DNA of 10,342 nucleotides from Flavobacterium sp. (GCA_004296145.1 SEBM01000097.1:1-10342), one strand, 5' to 3'; shown: positions 1 through 7,348, numbered from the stretch's first letter. Notes: generated by a model from the letters alone, not told the origin. Numbers and translations: made by a program.

Positions 1-105
1 TAGTATATTTCGGAATACAAAATTAAAAAACAAACAACTATATCGTATTTTTTTAAGATATTCGCTACAAACATTTAAATAGTAGAATTTTAGGAAAAAG
101 ATTGT

Positions 106-113
106 TATCTTAG
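106..113 (+). promoter_or_regulatory. possible -7 promoter element for the PAP2 gene
   Basis: TATCTTAG matches the Bacteroidota -7 consensus TAnnTTTG at all but one fixed base. It lies 46 bases before the start codon. No clear TTG -33 element is seen at the usual distance, so the call is weak. The rest of 1-159 is AT-rich and shows no gene. Confidence 0.25.
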
Positions 114-159
114 TATTTATAGAAATAAAGCTTTTAATCATCAAAACAGAAATTGCACA

Positions 160-915
160 TTGAGAAAAACTATTACATTGTTACTTCTGATTTCCGTTTT
201 TTGCAGCTGGTCTCAAAATACTATAGAAAATGACAGCATTGTGATTGATACTGTGCAAAATATAAAATTCAATTACAAGCAGCTTATTATTCCGACCATA
301 TTAATTGGCTACGGATTCTGGGGAAATGAAAGCGGTCAGATAAAAAGTTTTAACTCACAAATTCGTGAAGAGTTTACAGATATTGATCGCCAGGTTTCTA
401 TTGATGATTTTTCAAGATACGTTCCCGCTATTTCTGTTTATGCTTTAAATGCTTTTGGTGTAAAAGGCAAAAATAATCTAAGGGACAGATCGGTAATATT
501 GGGAACTTCTCTTATTATTATGACTACAACTGTTTTCACCTTAAAATCATTATCCAACGTAGAAAGACCCGACGGAACCTCAAATAACTCCTTCCCTTCC
601 GGACATACTGCAGTTGCTTTTGCCGGAGCAGAATTTCTTTATCAGGAATACAAAGACCAATCTGTTTGGTATGGCGTTGCAGGGTATGCCGTGGCTACAG
701 CAACAGGTGTTTTTAGAATGTACAACAACCGACACTGGCTTACAGATGTTGCTGCCGGCGCAGGTATCGGAATATTGAGTACTAAAATTGCGTATTGGAC
801 AAATCCCTACATCACCAGAAAATTATTTGGTGAAAAAGAATCCAAATCAACATCCTTTCTTGCACCGGCATACGATGGGGAAAATTTCGTGATTTGTTTT
901 ACAAGAACATTTTAA
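160..915 (+). CDS. exported PAP2-family (type 2 phosphatidic acid phosphatase-like) phosphatase
   Basis: The 251-aa product begins with a lysine/arginine-charged, Leu-rich signal peptide (about residues 1-19, cleavage probably near Ser-Gln), so it should act outside the inner membrane. The three PAP2 motifs are present: K129-x6-R136-P137, P146-S-G-H149, and R186-x5-H192-x3-D196; the residue before R186 is Phe where Ser is common. H149 and H192 would be the catalytic histidines. Family members remove phosphate from lipid phosphates such as phosphatidate, undecaprenyl pyrophosphate or lipid A; the substrate here cannot be told. The start is TTG: no in-frame ATG occurs before residue 121, while the TTG start gives an intact signal peptide. 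The chain ends in a short aromatic strand-like tail with terminal Phe (about 232-251), reminiscent of outer-membrane strands, though this is inference. The gene converges with the glycosidase gene, 6 bases separating the stop codons. Confidence 0.88.
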   Translation: MRKTITLLLLISVFCSWSQNTIENDSIVIDTVQNIKFNYKQLIIPTILIGYGFWGNESGQIKSFNSQIREEFTDIDRQVSIDDFSRYVPAISVYALNAFGVKGKNNLRDRSVILGTSLIIMTTTVFTLKSLSNVERPDGTSNNSFPSGHTAVAFAGAEFLYQEYKDQSVWYGVAGYAVATATGVFRMYNNRHWLTDVAAGAGIGILSTKIAYWTNPYITRKLFGEKESKSTSFLAPAYDGENFVICFTRTF

Positions 916-921
916 TACTGT

Positions 922-2433
922 TTACATCTGTACAATTCGGCTGTAATCTTTTTGATATTTTTCAGGATCAGACGCTGCGTATTCGTTTTCCGGTTCAGGA
1001 ATAACATGAATTTTAGAATCACTTACCGATATTACGGCCGAGCATACATAAATCCCTATTTTTCCTTCGCTGTATTTAAAATCCAGTAAAGTCAGTTTTA
1101 CAATATCGTTAATCGAAAGTTCATAATAATTTCCGTAACGGATAATTTTAAAATAAATCTCTTTGTTTTCGTGTATTTCAAATTGATTGGTTTGGATGTT
1201 TTCGAAGATAAAATTATTCTTGACATCCTTATCATTAAATCCCCAGGCTCTAAACTGCACAAAGCCATTCACAAAATCAATCGAAATATAATATGCCGTT
1301 CCTTCTTTATCACACTCAATTACAAAACCTGTTTTCCCCATACCTTCAACAGACAATCTGCCTTCCCAGACAAAATCATTTGACGGTTTTTCAAAACTAT
1401 AGATTTCATAACCGCTTCTGCAGCCAAAACGCCATTTGCTTTCGTTTTCCATTACAAAATCGGCTGTAGGATTTCCGAGAACCGGCATTGGCTGCGGAAG
1501 ATCTTTCTGTAAAATCGTTTTTTGATATAGGCGTTCCCAGAAATAATAACTCTTTAATAAAAGCCTTCCGCTGTGATCAATATCGAGTTCTTTTGGCGGC
1601 GGAATTACGCGATGGGTATTCACATTTCCATCAGCAAAATAAAAATTGTACACCAAAAAATGATCGCCATCTTTTACAACCCTTGCTGCATAATTACCTT
1701 GCGGAAGCAAAACATTATTATGAAAAGCACAATATTCTCCTTTAAATTCAGGTGCCGACCAATAACGTACTTTTATGTCTTCACGAATCGATCCCAGCAA
1801 ATAATGCGTTCCTTTTATTTCTACCACACACGGGCATTCAACATCGTCATACACATACGGAATATGCAAAGGTTTTTGCAACACAAATCCCTCTTCTTCT
1901 CTTTTTGCGACTCCAATACAACCTCTTCGGTACGTCGGACCCGACGCACTTCTCGCACAAATGAGTAAATAATCTTCTCCTTCATAACGGTATTTAAACG
2001 GATCCCTGAAACTGATCCATTCTCTCGGATTATTGGCATTGCTTTCATAATGTGGTGCCTCACTTTTAAAAGGCATTCCGTATTTATTTTCTTTTGTCCA
2101 ATGAATTAAATCTTTAGATAATGCCCTTCCTACTTTTTGCTCAATTCCTTTATCCTGGCGTTTTAAACCTGTATAGTACATTTCGTAACCTTCGCCGTCA
2201 GAAATTTTGCTTACGTGCATGGTCCATAACATATCGTCATCCCATTCTCCGGGTTCGCCAACCCAAAGAGCATTTTTTACACGTTTCCACGAAAGGCCAT
2301 CTTTTGAGACTGCATGGGCAATGTAATCGTGATTGGGAATTATTAAATGAAACAAATGATGAATTCCGTTTTCATCAATAAAAATATCAACGTCTCCTAT
2401 TTCCCAGTTGCTAAATCCTGAACTTGAATACAT
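922..2433 (-). CDS. cytoplasmic glycoside hydrolase, GH32-like (clan J) five-bladed beta-propeller
   Basis: The 503-aa protein has no signal peptide or membrane segment and so should be cytosolic. The N-terminal ~310 residues read as a beta-propeller of the GH32/GH43 type: an Asp near the start (D14 or D16 in GDVDIF) as candidate nucleophile, F142-R-D-P145 matching the GH32 RDP motif (transition-state stabiliser), and E199-C-P201 matching the GH32 EC motif (acid/base). The usual WMNDPNG block of invertases is absent, so this is a divergent member and the substrate is uncertain. Residues ~325-478 look like a beta-sandwich domain, as in GH32 C-terminal modules. The gene lies downstream of a sucrose-phosphate synthase-type gene on the same strand, with no promoter seen in between, which suggests a fructoside such as sucrose as substrate. 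A GH43-like or GH68-related activity is an alternative. The ATG at 2433 is the first start of the open frame with sensible N-terminal sequence. Confidence 0.8.
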   Translation of the reverse strand: MYSSSGFSNWEIGDVDIFIDENGIHHLFHLIIPNHDYIAHAVSKDGLSWKRVKNALWVGEPGEWDDDMLWTMHVSKISDGEGYEMYYTGLKRQDKGIEQKVGRALSKDLIHWTKENKYGMPFKSEAPHYESNANNPREWISFRDPFKYRYEGEDYLLICARSASGPTYRRGCIGVAKREEEGFVLQKPLHIPYVYDDVECPCVVEIKGTHYLLGSIREDIKVRYWSAPEFKGEYCAFHNNVLLPQGNYAARVVKDGDHFLVYNFYFADGNVNTHRVIPPPKELDIDHSGRLLLKSYYFWERLYQKTILQKDLPQPMPVLGNPTADFVMENESKWRFGCRSGYEIYSFEKPSNDFVWEGRLSVEGMGKTGFVIECDKEGTAYYISIDFVNGFVQFRAWGFNDKDVKNNFIFENIQTNQFEIHENKEIYFKIIRYGNYYELSINDIVKLTLLDFKYSEGKIGIYVCSAVISVSDSKIHVIPEPENEYAASDPEKYQKDYSRIVQM

Positions 2434-2466
2434 ATTATTTTATTTAATTCCTGAATGTAAATGTTT

Positions 2467-2616
2467 TTAACGCATAGAAACATAGGTTTAAAATGTACTA
2501 GAAGTATATTTATAAAGAAACTCGTTTCTAAACATAGCTCAATTCTGAACTATGTTTTTTACAATAAAGTGAAACGCCTTTTTAAACTTTCAAAAGACTA
2601 TGTTCCTATGTGTTAA
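2467..2616. repeat. MITE-like intergenic inverted-repeat element with internal hairpins
   Basis: The ends are a 19-bp inverted repeat: TTAACGCATAGAAACATAG (2467-2485) and CTATGTTCCTATGTGTTAA (2598-2616), matching at 17 of 19 positions. Just inside, GTTTAAAA (2486-2493) pairs with TTTTAAAC (2580-2587) across a 10-nt bulge. Inside are two smaller palindromes, AGAAAC-TC-GTTTCT (2516-2529) and AAACATAG...CTATGTTT (2530-2557). The whole could fold into one long branched hairpin. The CATAG/CTATG terminal motif resembles a repeat family I recall from flavobacterial intergenic regions, but copy number cannot be judged from one window. It fills most of the 199-bp gap between two same-strand genes and encodes nothing visible. 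Confidence 0.75.
2530..2557. repeat. internal hairpin of the repeat element
   Basis: AAACATAG (2530-2537) and CTATGTTT (2550-2557) pair perfectly. After one C/A mismatch the stem continues TCA/TGA, leaving an ATTC loop (2542-2545), so 11 of 12 positions pair. On the + strand it is followed by a T run, like a terminator for + transcription, but the flanking genes are on the - strand. A role in mRNA processing or partial termination between the two genes is possible but unproven. Confidence 0.55.
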
Positions 2617-2632
2617 GACTATATTCAGCAGT

Positions 2633-4813
2633 TTATTTAATTATCTTATAATGCTTTAATCCTTCTAAAATTCCAGACGAAGCCGAATTTTTAGCGACAT
2701 AAATACTTTTTGTCGTTTCATATTTTGCTAATTCTGAACTTCGGTTTCCGACAATAATTCCTTTTACCGGCCCTCTGAACATATCAATATCATTTCCTGA
2801 ATCTCCGGCTGCAATGACATTAAATAAAGGAATTGCCCATTTTCGGCACAGAAATTTAATTGCATTTCCTTTTGAAGCCCTTTTGGGAATAATGTCTAAA
2901 TACCGTCCGTGACTCGGAATAATATTTATTTTGTACCATCCTGTTCCTAATGCCCTGATTAGCTGATCATGATTGTAATGTTCTTTTTCATAGTAATACG
3001 AAATTTTAAAAGGATTCTGAGCTTCTTCTTCCTGAAGTTTAATCCATTTTATAGTCTTTAGCCTGTTGACAACATCTTCTCTTTTCCATCTTCCTGCCAG
3101 AAATTTAGCCCAGCCTTTATCCAAAATATAATCGGTTCCGTTGGTATAATAAATTTCGGTACCGACAGAGCAAATGATAAAATCAGGCAACGGAAATTTT
3201 TCTTCGTCTATGATTTTCTTTACCAATCTCAGGTTTCTTCCCGAAGCCATCGCAAAAGCCATTTTTTCGGTACGGTTTGTCAAATGGGATTTTAATTCTT
3301 CCAGACCCGGATTATTTAATTTGGGTTCTATAAGTGTTCCGTCGATATCTGAAACCAGTAAATGATCTATTTTTCTTTTTAAACGGTCAATATTGATGTT
3401 GGCATATTGCTGTTTTTTGATTCCGGCTCCTGATGAAACCGACAGGTTTTCGGTTACCGCTTCTACGTATTGATTAACATGGCTCAACCAGCTGTAATGT
3501 TTCTGAATATTGATCGCTCCGTTATTCGAATAATATTTCCACTTATTTTCATCCGTCAGAATATTTAATAAAGCTTTTTTGATTTGAGCTTCATCCTGCG
3601 GATTTACCAATTCTCCATTCTGACAGGTCGGAATAATTTCTGACGGCCCTCCATTTTTTGTTACAACAACCGGAAGTCCCGAACTTGCTGATTCTATCAC
3701 GGTCAGGCCGAAATTTTCATGCAAAGCCAGATTGACAAACACACCTCTTTTTTCTGCTGCATGTCTGTAAATAATCGAAACCTCATTTTCAACATCATGC
3801 TTTTTCGGAATCGCCATTTTTCCGTACAAATCATATTTGTCCATAAGCAACAACAAGTCGGTCAGGACATTTTTTTCAGATTCCGGCATCTTCTGAATAT
3901 CTTTTCTGATTCCGGCAAAAATCACCAGATTGGCAATACTTTGCAGTTCTTTGTCCTTGCCATAAACCTCAATTAAAGTATTCAGGTTTTTATGACGGTC
4001 AGGCCTCGAAAGTGCCAGAATAAAAGGCTTATGCGGATTGGTTAAGAATTTAGAAATAGTTTCAGAAACCCAGTATTTTCTCTGGCTTTCTTCCATATGT
4101 CTGTCACTATCGGGTTCGTTGTAGTAATAAGGAACAAATTTTCTGGTATCAATACCTGGAGAAATGGCGTGGTATTTTCCCAGTTCAAAGTTTTTGTAGA
4201 CTTTATAAGTTTCGATTTCCTGTTCTGTCGAAGTGACAATAAATTCAGAAAGTTCCAGTGTTTTTTCTTCTGCGGCAATTCGGGCTCTAAACTTAAACTT
4301 TTTTTCAATTTCCTCTTCCGTTTGTCCACTTTCGAGTAGTTTTTTCTTTTTATAAATTCCAAGCGAATGTCCCGTATGCGCAAAAGGAATATTTAAAATG
4401 GATGATAATTCTGCCGCAACATATCCGGCATCACCATAATGTGAATGAATCCAGTCAGGATAAATATTATGCGATTTAATATGCTGCATAACACCATCTG
4501 TAAAAGTATCCAGACCTTCCCACAATTGTTCTTTGGCTTTGTATTTTTTTCCAAGAAAAGGAATTCGGCGTATATCTAATTTATCATTTATCGCTTCCAC
4601 CGGAACGGCATATTCCGGAGAAAGTGCAGGATCATCAATTAATCTTGTAAATAAGTCAACGTGCTCTACATCTTTGTGCTGAGACAAAAATTCTGCCAGC
4701 TCGTAAACATATTTAGTCTGGCCTCCGTTATCGGCATCACGGCCTATTTCAAGACCCGAACCTTTTAAAAGTCCATGTATATTAATTAGTGAAATTCTTA
4801 ATTTTTTCATCAT
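2633..4813 (-). CDS. sucrose-phosphate synthase-type GT4 glycosyltransferase fused to a HAD sucrose-phosphate phosphatase domain
   Basis: The 726-aa protein has two parts. Residues 1-455 form a GT-B, GT4-type glycosyltransferase close to bacterial sucrose-phosphate synthases: GRDADNGGQTKY (24-35), HSHYGDAG (123-130), the SRPDRHKN donor-binding loop with R270 and K275, and the E366-x7-E374 motif. Residues ~481-726 form a HAD-IIB phosphatase: D489-x-D491-G-T, S524-G-R, SVGTEIYY (549-556), K648, and GDSGND (670-675). All catalytic HAD residues are intact, so both steps (NDP-sugar + fructose-6-P to sugar phosphate, then dephosphorylation) may occur in one chain. Length fits two-domain bacterial enzymes of about 720 aa. 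Sucrose is the default product; mannosylfructose or a related fructoside is possible because donor specificity is not readable. The protein is cytosolic, with no signal peptide. ATG codons at 4813 and 4810 are both possible starts; an in-frame TGA stands directly upstream at 4816-4814. The GH32-like gene follows on the same strand. Confidence 0.9.
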   Translation of the reverse strand: MMKKLRISLINIHGLLKGSGLEIGRDADNGGQTKYVYELAEFLSQHKDVEHVDLFTRLIDDPALSPEYAVPVEAINDKLDIRRIPFLGKKYKAKEQLWEGLDTFTDGVMQHIKSHNIYPDWIHSHYGDAGYVAAELSSILNIPFAHTGHSLGIYKKKKLLESGQTEEEIEKKFKFRARIAAEEKTLELSEFIVTSTEQEIETYKVYKNFELGKYHAISPGIDTRKFVPYYYNEPDSDRHMEESQRKYWVSETISKFLTNPHKPFILALSRPDRHKNLNTLIEVYGKDKELQSIANLVIFAGIRKDIQKMPESEKNVLTDLLLLMDKYDLYGKMAIPKKHDVENEVSIIYRHAAEKRGVFVNLALHENFGLTVIESASSGLPVVVTKNGGPSEIIPTCQNGELVNPQDEAQIKKALLNILTDENKWKYYSNNGAINIQKHYSWLSHVNQYVEAVTENLSVSSGAGIKKQQYANINIDRLKRKIDHLLVSDIDGTLIEPKLNNPGLEELKSHLTNRTEKMAFAMASGRNLRLVKKIIDEEKFPLPDFIICSVGTEIYYTNGTDYILDKGWAKFLAGRWKREDVVNRLKTIKWIKLQEEEAQNPFKISYYYEKEHYNHDQLIRALGTGWYKINIIPSHGRYLDIIPKRASKGNAIKFLCRKWAIPLFNVIAAGDSGNDIDMFRGPVKGIIVGNRSSELAKYETTKSIYVAKNSASSGILEGLKHYKIIK

Positions 4814-4985
4814 TCATTATTGTTTTGTAATTATAAATCATACTCATTTCTCTCGTTACAAGTTCCTCTGTTTTTTCGTATGATTTTTTTGGATTTTCTG
4901 CCTTTTGAATCTGCTGCAAAAGCACTAACGGGCAGGCTAATTTTTATAGCTTTATAAGTGTTTTGTCTGTTTGAAAATAAAACAG

Positions 4986-5017
4986 CAAAATCATGTTTTT
5001 TTTAAATATACGACAAA
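4986..5017 (-). promoter_or_regulatory. possible promoter for the synthase-hydrolase unit
   Basis: Read on the - strand, TTTG (5017-5014) is followed after 20 bp by TGATTTTG (4993-4986). This fits the Bacteroidota layout of a TTTG -33 element and a TAnnTTTG -7 element with one mismatch. It is the best candidate in the interval for the gene starting at 4813, but such AT-rich sequence gives frequent chance matches. Confidence 0.35.
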
Positions 5018-5029
5018 TTGCCCGTATAT
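5006..5029. promoter_or_regulatory. inverted repeat, possible operator
   Basis: ATATACG (5006-5012) and CGTATAT (5023-5029) form a perfect 7-bp inverted repeat with a 10-bp spacer. It overlaps the proposed -33 element at 5014-5017, the position expected of a repressor site. No T-run follows on either strand, so it is not a typical terminator. Confidence 0.35.
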
Positions 5030-5124
5030 CAGGCAAAATTCCTCGCAATGGCAATTCTTTAACACAAATTTCAAATCCATTTTATATGAAAATTGCATAA
5101 AAAATCAACTCAGAAAACTTCAAA

Positions 5125-6633
5125 CTATGATGCCTGAAGCTTCGGATATAATTTAATTAAAAGCCCTTTTAAGCGGTTTTGATAATCTTCCATCAGCCAG
5201 TCTTTGTAGTTTTTACTGGCATTGCCAAGACATTTTACGTACTGTTTTACACGCCATTCTATTTCCGGCGACAACACTTCGGCTAAACCAATTGCATGCG
5301 ATAGCGATTCTGAATTATCCAGACACATTTTGGCTTGTTGTCTTATCGATTCCTGAATCACTGTTTTTGGCTTTTTATCGGTATCAATAGCTTCCTGATA
5401 ATGTCCTTCAATATCAAAAGTCATTTCTAATGTTTTTGGAAACTGTGCTCTCACTTCTGCAGACAAAGCATGCGATTGTACAGAAGAGTTACCAACAGCA
5501 TGAAAAGATAATTGTCTTGCAAATTCATCCGGATGCAGAAATGCAAATTTCCAGTCTACAGGATCCTGCCATTCACCAAAACGCTCAATATTATTTCCCA
5601 GATCTGTAATACCAAATGTTTTTTTAGAAGGCAGCCTGCGTGCCCCGCGGCCAATCATCTGATGGTAAAGTGTAATAGAAGTTGTAGCCCTGTTCAGGAT
5701 AATATGCTGAACAGAAGGTTCGTCAAAACCTGTAGTAAGTATAGAAACAGAAGTTAAAACGGCTCCTTTTGTATTTTTGAACCATTTTAAAATTTCGCAA
5801 CGTTCTTCTTCAGGAGTTCTGTTATCGAGATGTCGAATCGAAATACCGACAGCAGTAAAAATCTCTTCTACTTGTTTGGAAACTGCAATACCGTTATTAA
5901 AAATAAGCGTCTTTTTTCCTTTTGCTGTTTCCGTATATGCTTTCAAAAGTAAATCAAGCATGGCCGGAGTTCCATAAAGTTCGTTTGAAGAACCTACCGT
6001 ATAATCTCCGTGCAAACCCGTTTTGAGCGAATTAAGTTCTACTTCGTAAACATGCGATTTTGGTTTTGCCAAAATGCCTTCTTTAATAAGTGTTTCAATA
6101 CTTTCTCCCGTCATAAGCGTATCGTAATAACGTTTCATTGGTTTTGAAACATCTGAACTAAAAGGAGTTGCAGTCACTCCTATCACAAACGCATTTTTGA
6201 AATGAGTCAGTAATTTTCGAAATGAATTGTGGTGCGCTTCATCAATAATGACAAGCCCAACTTCGTTTGTTTTTATTTTTTTTGATTTGATTCTGTTTCT
6301 AAGGGTTTCTACCATTGCCACATAACAATTGCAATCAGATTTTAAATTACCGCTTCCGCTATTAATTTTTCGATTCTTTATCCCTATCTTTTTTAGCGTT
6401 GTCGAAGTCTGTTTGCACAATTCCATTCTGTGGGTCAAAATGATGGCTGTTTTGCTGTATTGCTCCACATATCTTCTGGCAATCTCAGAAAAAATCACGG
6501 TCTTTCCTCCTCCTGTTGGTAATTGATACAAAAGGTTTTTGGTTTCCTTATTTTCAATTATTTCAAAAATTGATTCAATATCTTTTTGCTGATAATTGTA
6601 AAATGACGCTGCAGGTGTGGTAAAAGTTTCCAT
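5125..6633 (-). CDS. SF2 DEAD/DEAH-box helicase
   Basis: The 502-aa protein carries the superfamily 2 helicase motifs in order: a Q-like YQQKDIE (14-20), Walker A PTGGGKT (39-45), Walker B D131-E-A-H134, the TAT of motif III (154-156), motif V TTGFDEP (300-306) and motif VI QMIGRGARR (325-333). The layout resembles XPB/type III restriction-helicase-like DNA translocases with two RecA folds (about 1-190 and 200-350). The C-terminal ~150 residues have no motif I recognise; the scattered Cys residues do not form an obvious zinc site. No methylase, nuclease or other defence gene adjoins it, so a DNA-repair or nucleic-acid remodelling role is more likely than restriction, but the substrate is unknown. 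It is cytoplasmic. The ATG at 6633 gives an N-terminus leading straight into the Q-like motif. It is transcribed alone or with unseen partners, diverging from the VOC gene over 195 bp. Confidence 0.87.
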   Translation of the reverse strand: METFTTPAASFYNYQQKDIESIFEIIENKETKNLLYQLPTGGGKTVIFSEIARRYVEQYSKTAIILTHRMELCKQTSTTLKKIGIKNRKINSGSGNLKSDCNCYVAMVETLRNRIKSKKIKTNEVGLVIIDEAHHNSFRKLLTHFKNAFVIGVTATPFSSDVSKPMKRYYDTLMTGESIETLIKEGILAKPKSHVYEVELNSLKTGLHGDYTVGSSNELYGTPAMLDLLLKAYTETAKGKKTLIFNNGIAVSKQVEEIFTAVGISIRHLDNRTPEEERCEILKWFKNTKGAVLTSVSILTTGFDEPSVQHIILNRATTSITLYHQMIGRGARRLPSKKTFGITDLGNNIERFGEWQDPVDWKFAFLHPDEFARQLSFHAVGNSSVQSHALSAEVRAQFPKTLEMTFDIEGHYQEAIDTDKKPKTVIQESIRQQAKMCLDNSESLSHAIGLAEVLSPEIEWRVKQYVKCLGNASKNYKDWLMEDYQNRLKGLLIKLYPKLQAS

Positions 6634-6768
6634 TTTTTCGAATGTTTATCTTGCGATTTTTATTTAATAAAAGTACGCTCATCCTTCGTCATTGCATTAT
6701 ATGATTTCCTGTCTTTCTTATATATTGACAACTCATTTAAAGTTCTTTTCATAAATAAAAAATACTAC

Positions 6769-6784
6769 TGACAAACAGTTGTCA
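6769..6784. promoter_or_regulatory. TGACAA/TTGTCA palindrome, probable operator
   Basis: TGACAAACAGTTGTCA is a perfect 6-bp inverted repeat with a 4-bp spacer. It covers the -33 region of the VOC gene promoter, and the same TGACAA half-site recurs 43 bp upstream at 6726-6731. The size suits a dimeric repressor such as the TetR or MarR type; no regulator gene of these types is in the window. It could act on the VOC gene, the divergent helicase gene, or both. Confidence 0.5.
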
Positions 6785-6803
6785 CTGGGCTAAATTAGAT
6801 TTG
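6779..6803 (+). promoter_or_regulatory. probable promoter of the VOC gene
   Basis: TAGATTTG (6796-6803) matches the Bacteroidota -7 consensus TAnnTTTG exactly and lies 25 bases before the ATG. The only TTG upstream (6779-6781) is 14 bp away, shorter than the usual spacing of about 17-23, so the promoter may depend on an activator or the -33 element may be degenerate. Confidence 0.5.
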
Positions 6804-6828
6804 CAGCTTAACATTAAAATATCACAAA

Positions 6829-7239
6829 ATGAATTTAGTATCGATCCGAATTATTACCGCGAACTTAGAAAAACTGGTAAAATTCTATGAACAGATAACA
6901 GGTATAAAAGCTGTTCAATACACGCCTGACTTTGCAGAACTAAAAACACCAACCACAACTTTAGCGATTGGAAGCACCAGAACATTACAATTTTTTGGAG
7001 GAGATGAAGTAGCAAAACCAGCCCAAAACAGCAGTGTGATTATAGAATTCAGGGTAGAAAATGTTGAAGAAGATTATAAAAGATTAGCCGATTATCTGGA
7101 AGAAAGTTTAGTTCAAAAACCAACAACAATGCCGTGGGGAAATAAATCACTTTTGTTTCGTGATCCCGATGGCAATCTTGTCAATTTCTTTACACCTGAA
7201 ACACGAGAAGCTATTTCAAAGTTTGATGGTAAAAAATAG
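6829..7239 (+). CDS. VOC-superfamily (glyoxalase/bleomycin-resistance fold) protein
   Basis: The 136-aa protein shows the paired beta-alpha-beta-beta-beta layout of the vicinal oxygen chelate fold: an N-terminal strand followed by LEKLVKFYEQITG (13-25), a central strand-rich half, and the characteristic MPWGNKSLLFRDPDGNLVNFF end (101-121 region). The usual metal ligands are not apparent: no His is present in the first strand (SIRII) and Asn119 replaces the Glu of the common DPDGN-x-x-E motif. A metal-free binding protein, such as drug-binding members of the family, is therefore as likely as a lyase or dioxygenase. No signal peptide is seen, so it should be cytosolic. It has its own promoter and a palindromic operator candidate upstream, and diverges from the helicase gene. 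The substrate is unknown. Confidence 0.85.
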   Translation: MNLVSIRIITANLEKLVKFYEQITGIKAVQYTPDFAELKTPTTTLAIGSTRTLQFFGGDEVAKPAQNSSVIIEFRVENVEEDYKRLADYLEESLVQKPTTMPWGNKSLLFRDPDGNLVNFFTPETREAISKFDGKK

Positions 7240-7348
7240 TAACACATCTTTATTTAAATATTCATTATGAAATCATTATTAGAAACTTACCCTTGTATTT
7301 TATAACATTCATAAAGGATTATGTAAGCCTTAAACTGAGTATTCTAAG

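Larger units (their letters stand above)
4814..5124. other. 311-bp non-coding interval between helicase and synthase genes
   Basis: No credible gene is seen. The synthase-proximal half would be a leader of about 170 nt if the promoter proposed at 4986-5017 is real. That leader holds a weak hairpin, CTTTTG (4902-4907) with CAAAAG (4917-4922). The helicase-proximal half holds the ATATACG/CGTATAT palindrome and an overlapping TTGCC (5018-5022)/GGCAA (5032-5036) pair, which cannot form together with it. No typical T-tailed terminator is seen after the helicase gene. Confidence 0.6.

Noticed and set aside
1573..1968. 131-aa + strand frame opposite the glycosidase gene
   Set aside because: Antisense to the RDP and ECP motif region; no domain or start signal.
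4042..4383. 113-aa - strand frame within the synthase gene
   Set aside because: Out-of-frame shadow; the sequence is low-complexity Lys/Asn/Leu-rich while the main frame carries conserved glycosyltransferase sequence.
4971..5156. 61-aa + strand frame in the intergenic region
   Set aside because: It runs into the helicase gene, crosses palindromes, and has no promoter or recognisable sequence.
5125..6633. Helicase as part of a restriction or other phage-defence system
   Set aside because: No methylase, nuclease or other defence gene adjoins it; neighbours are metabolic and regulatory genes with their own promoters.
7267..7305. 12-codon ATG frame after the VOC gene
   Set aside because: Too short and without supporting signals.
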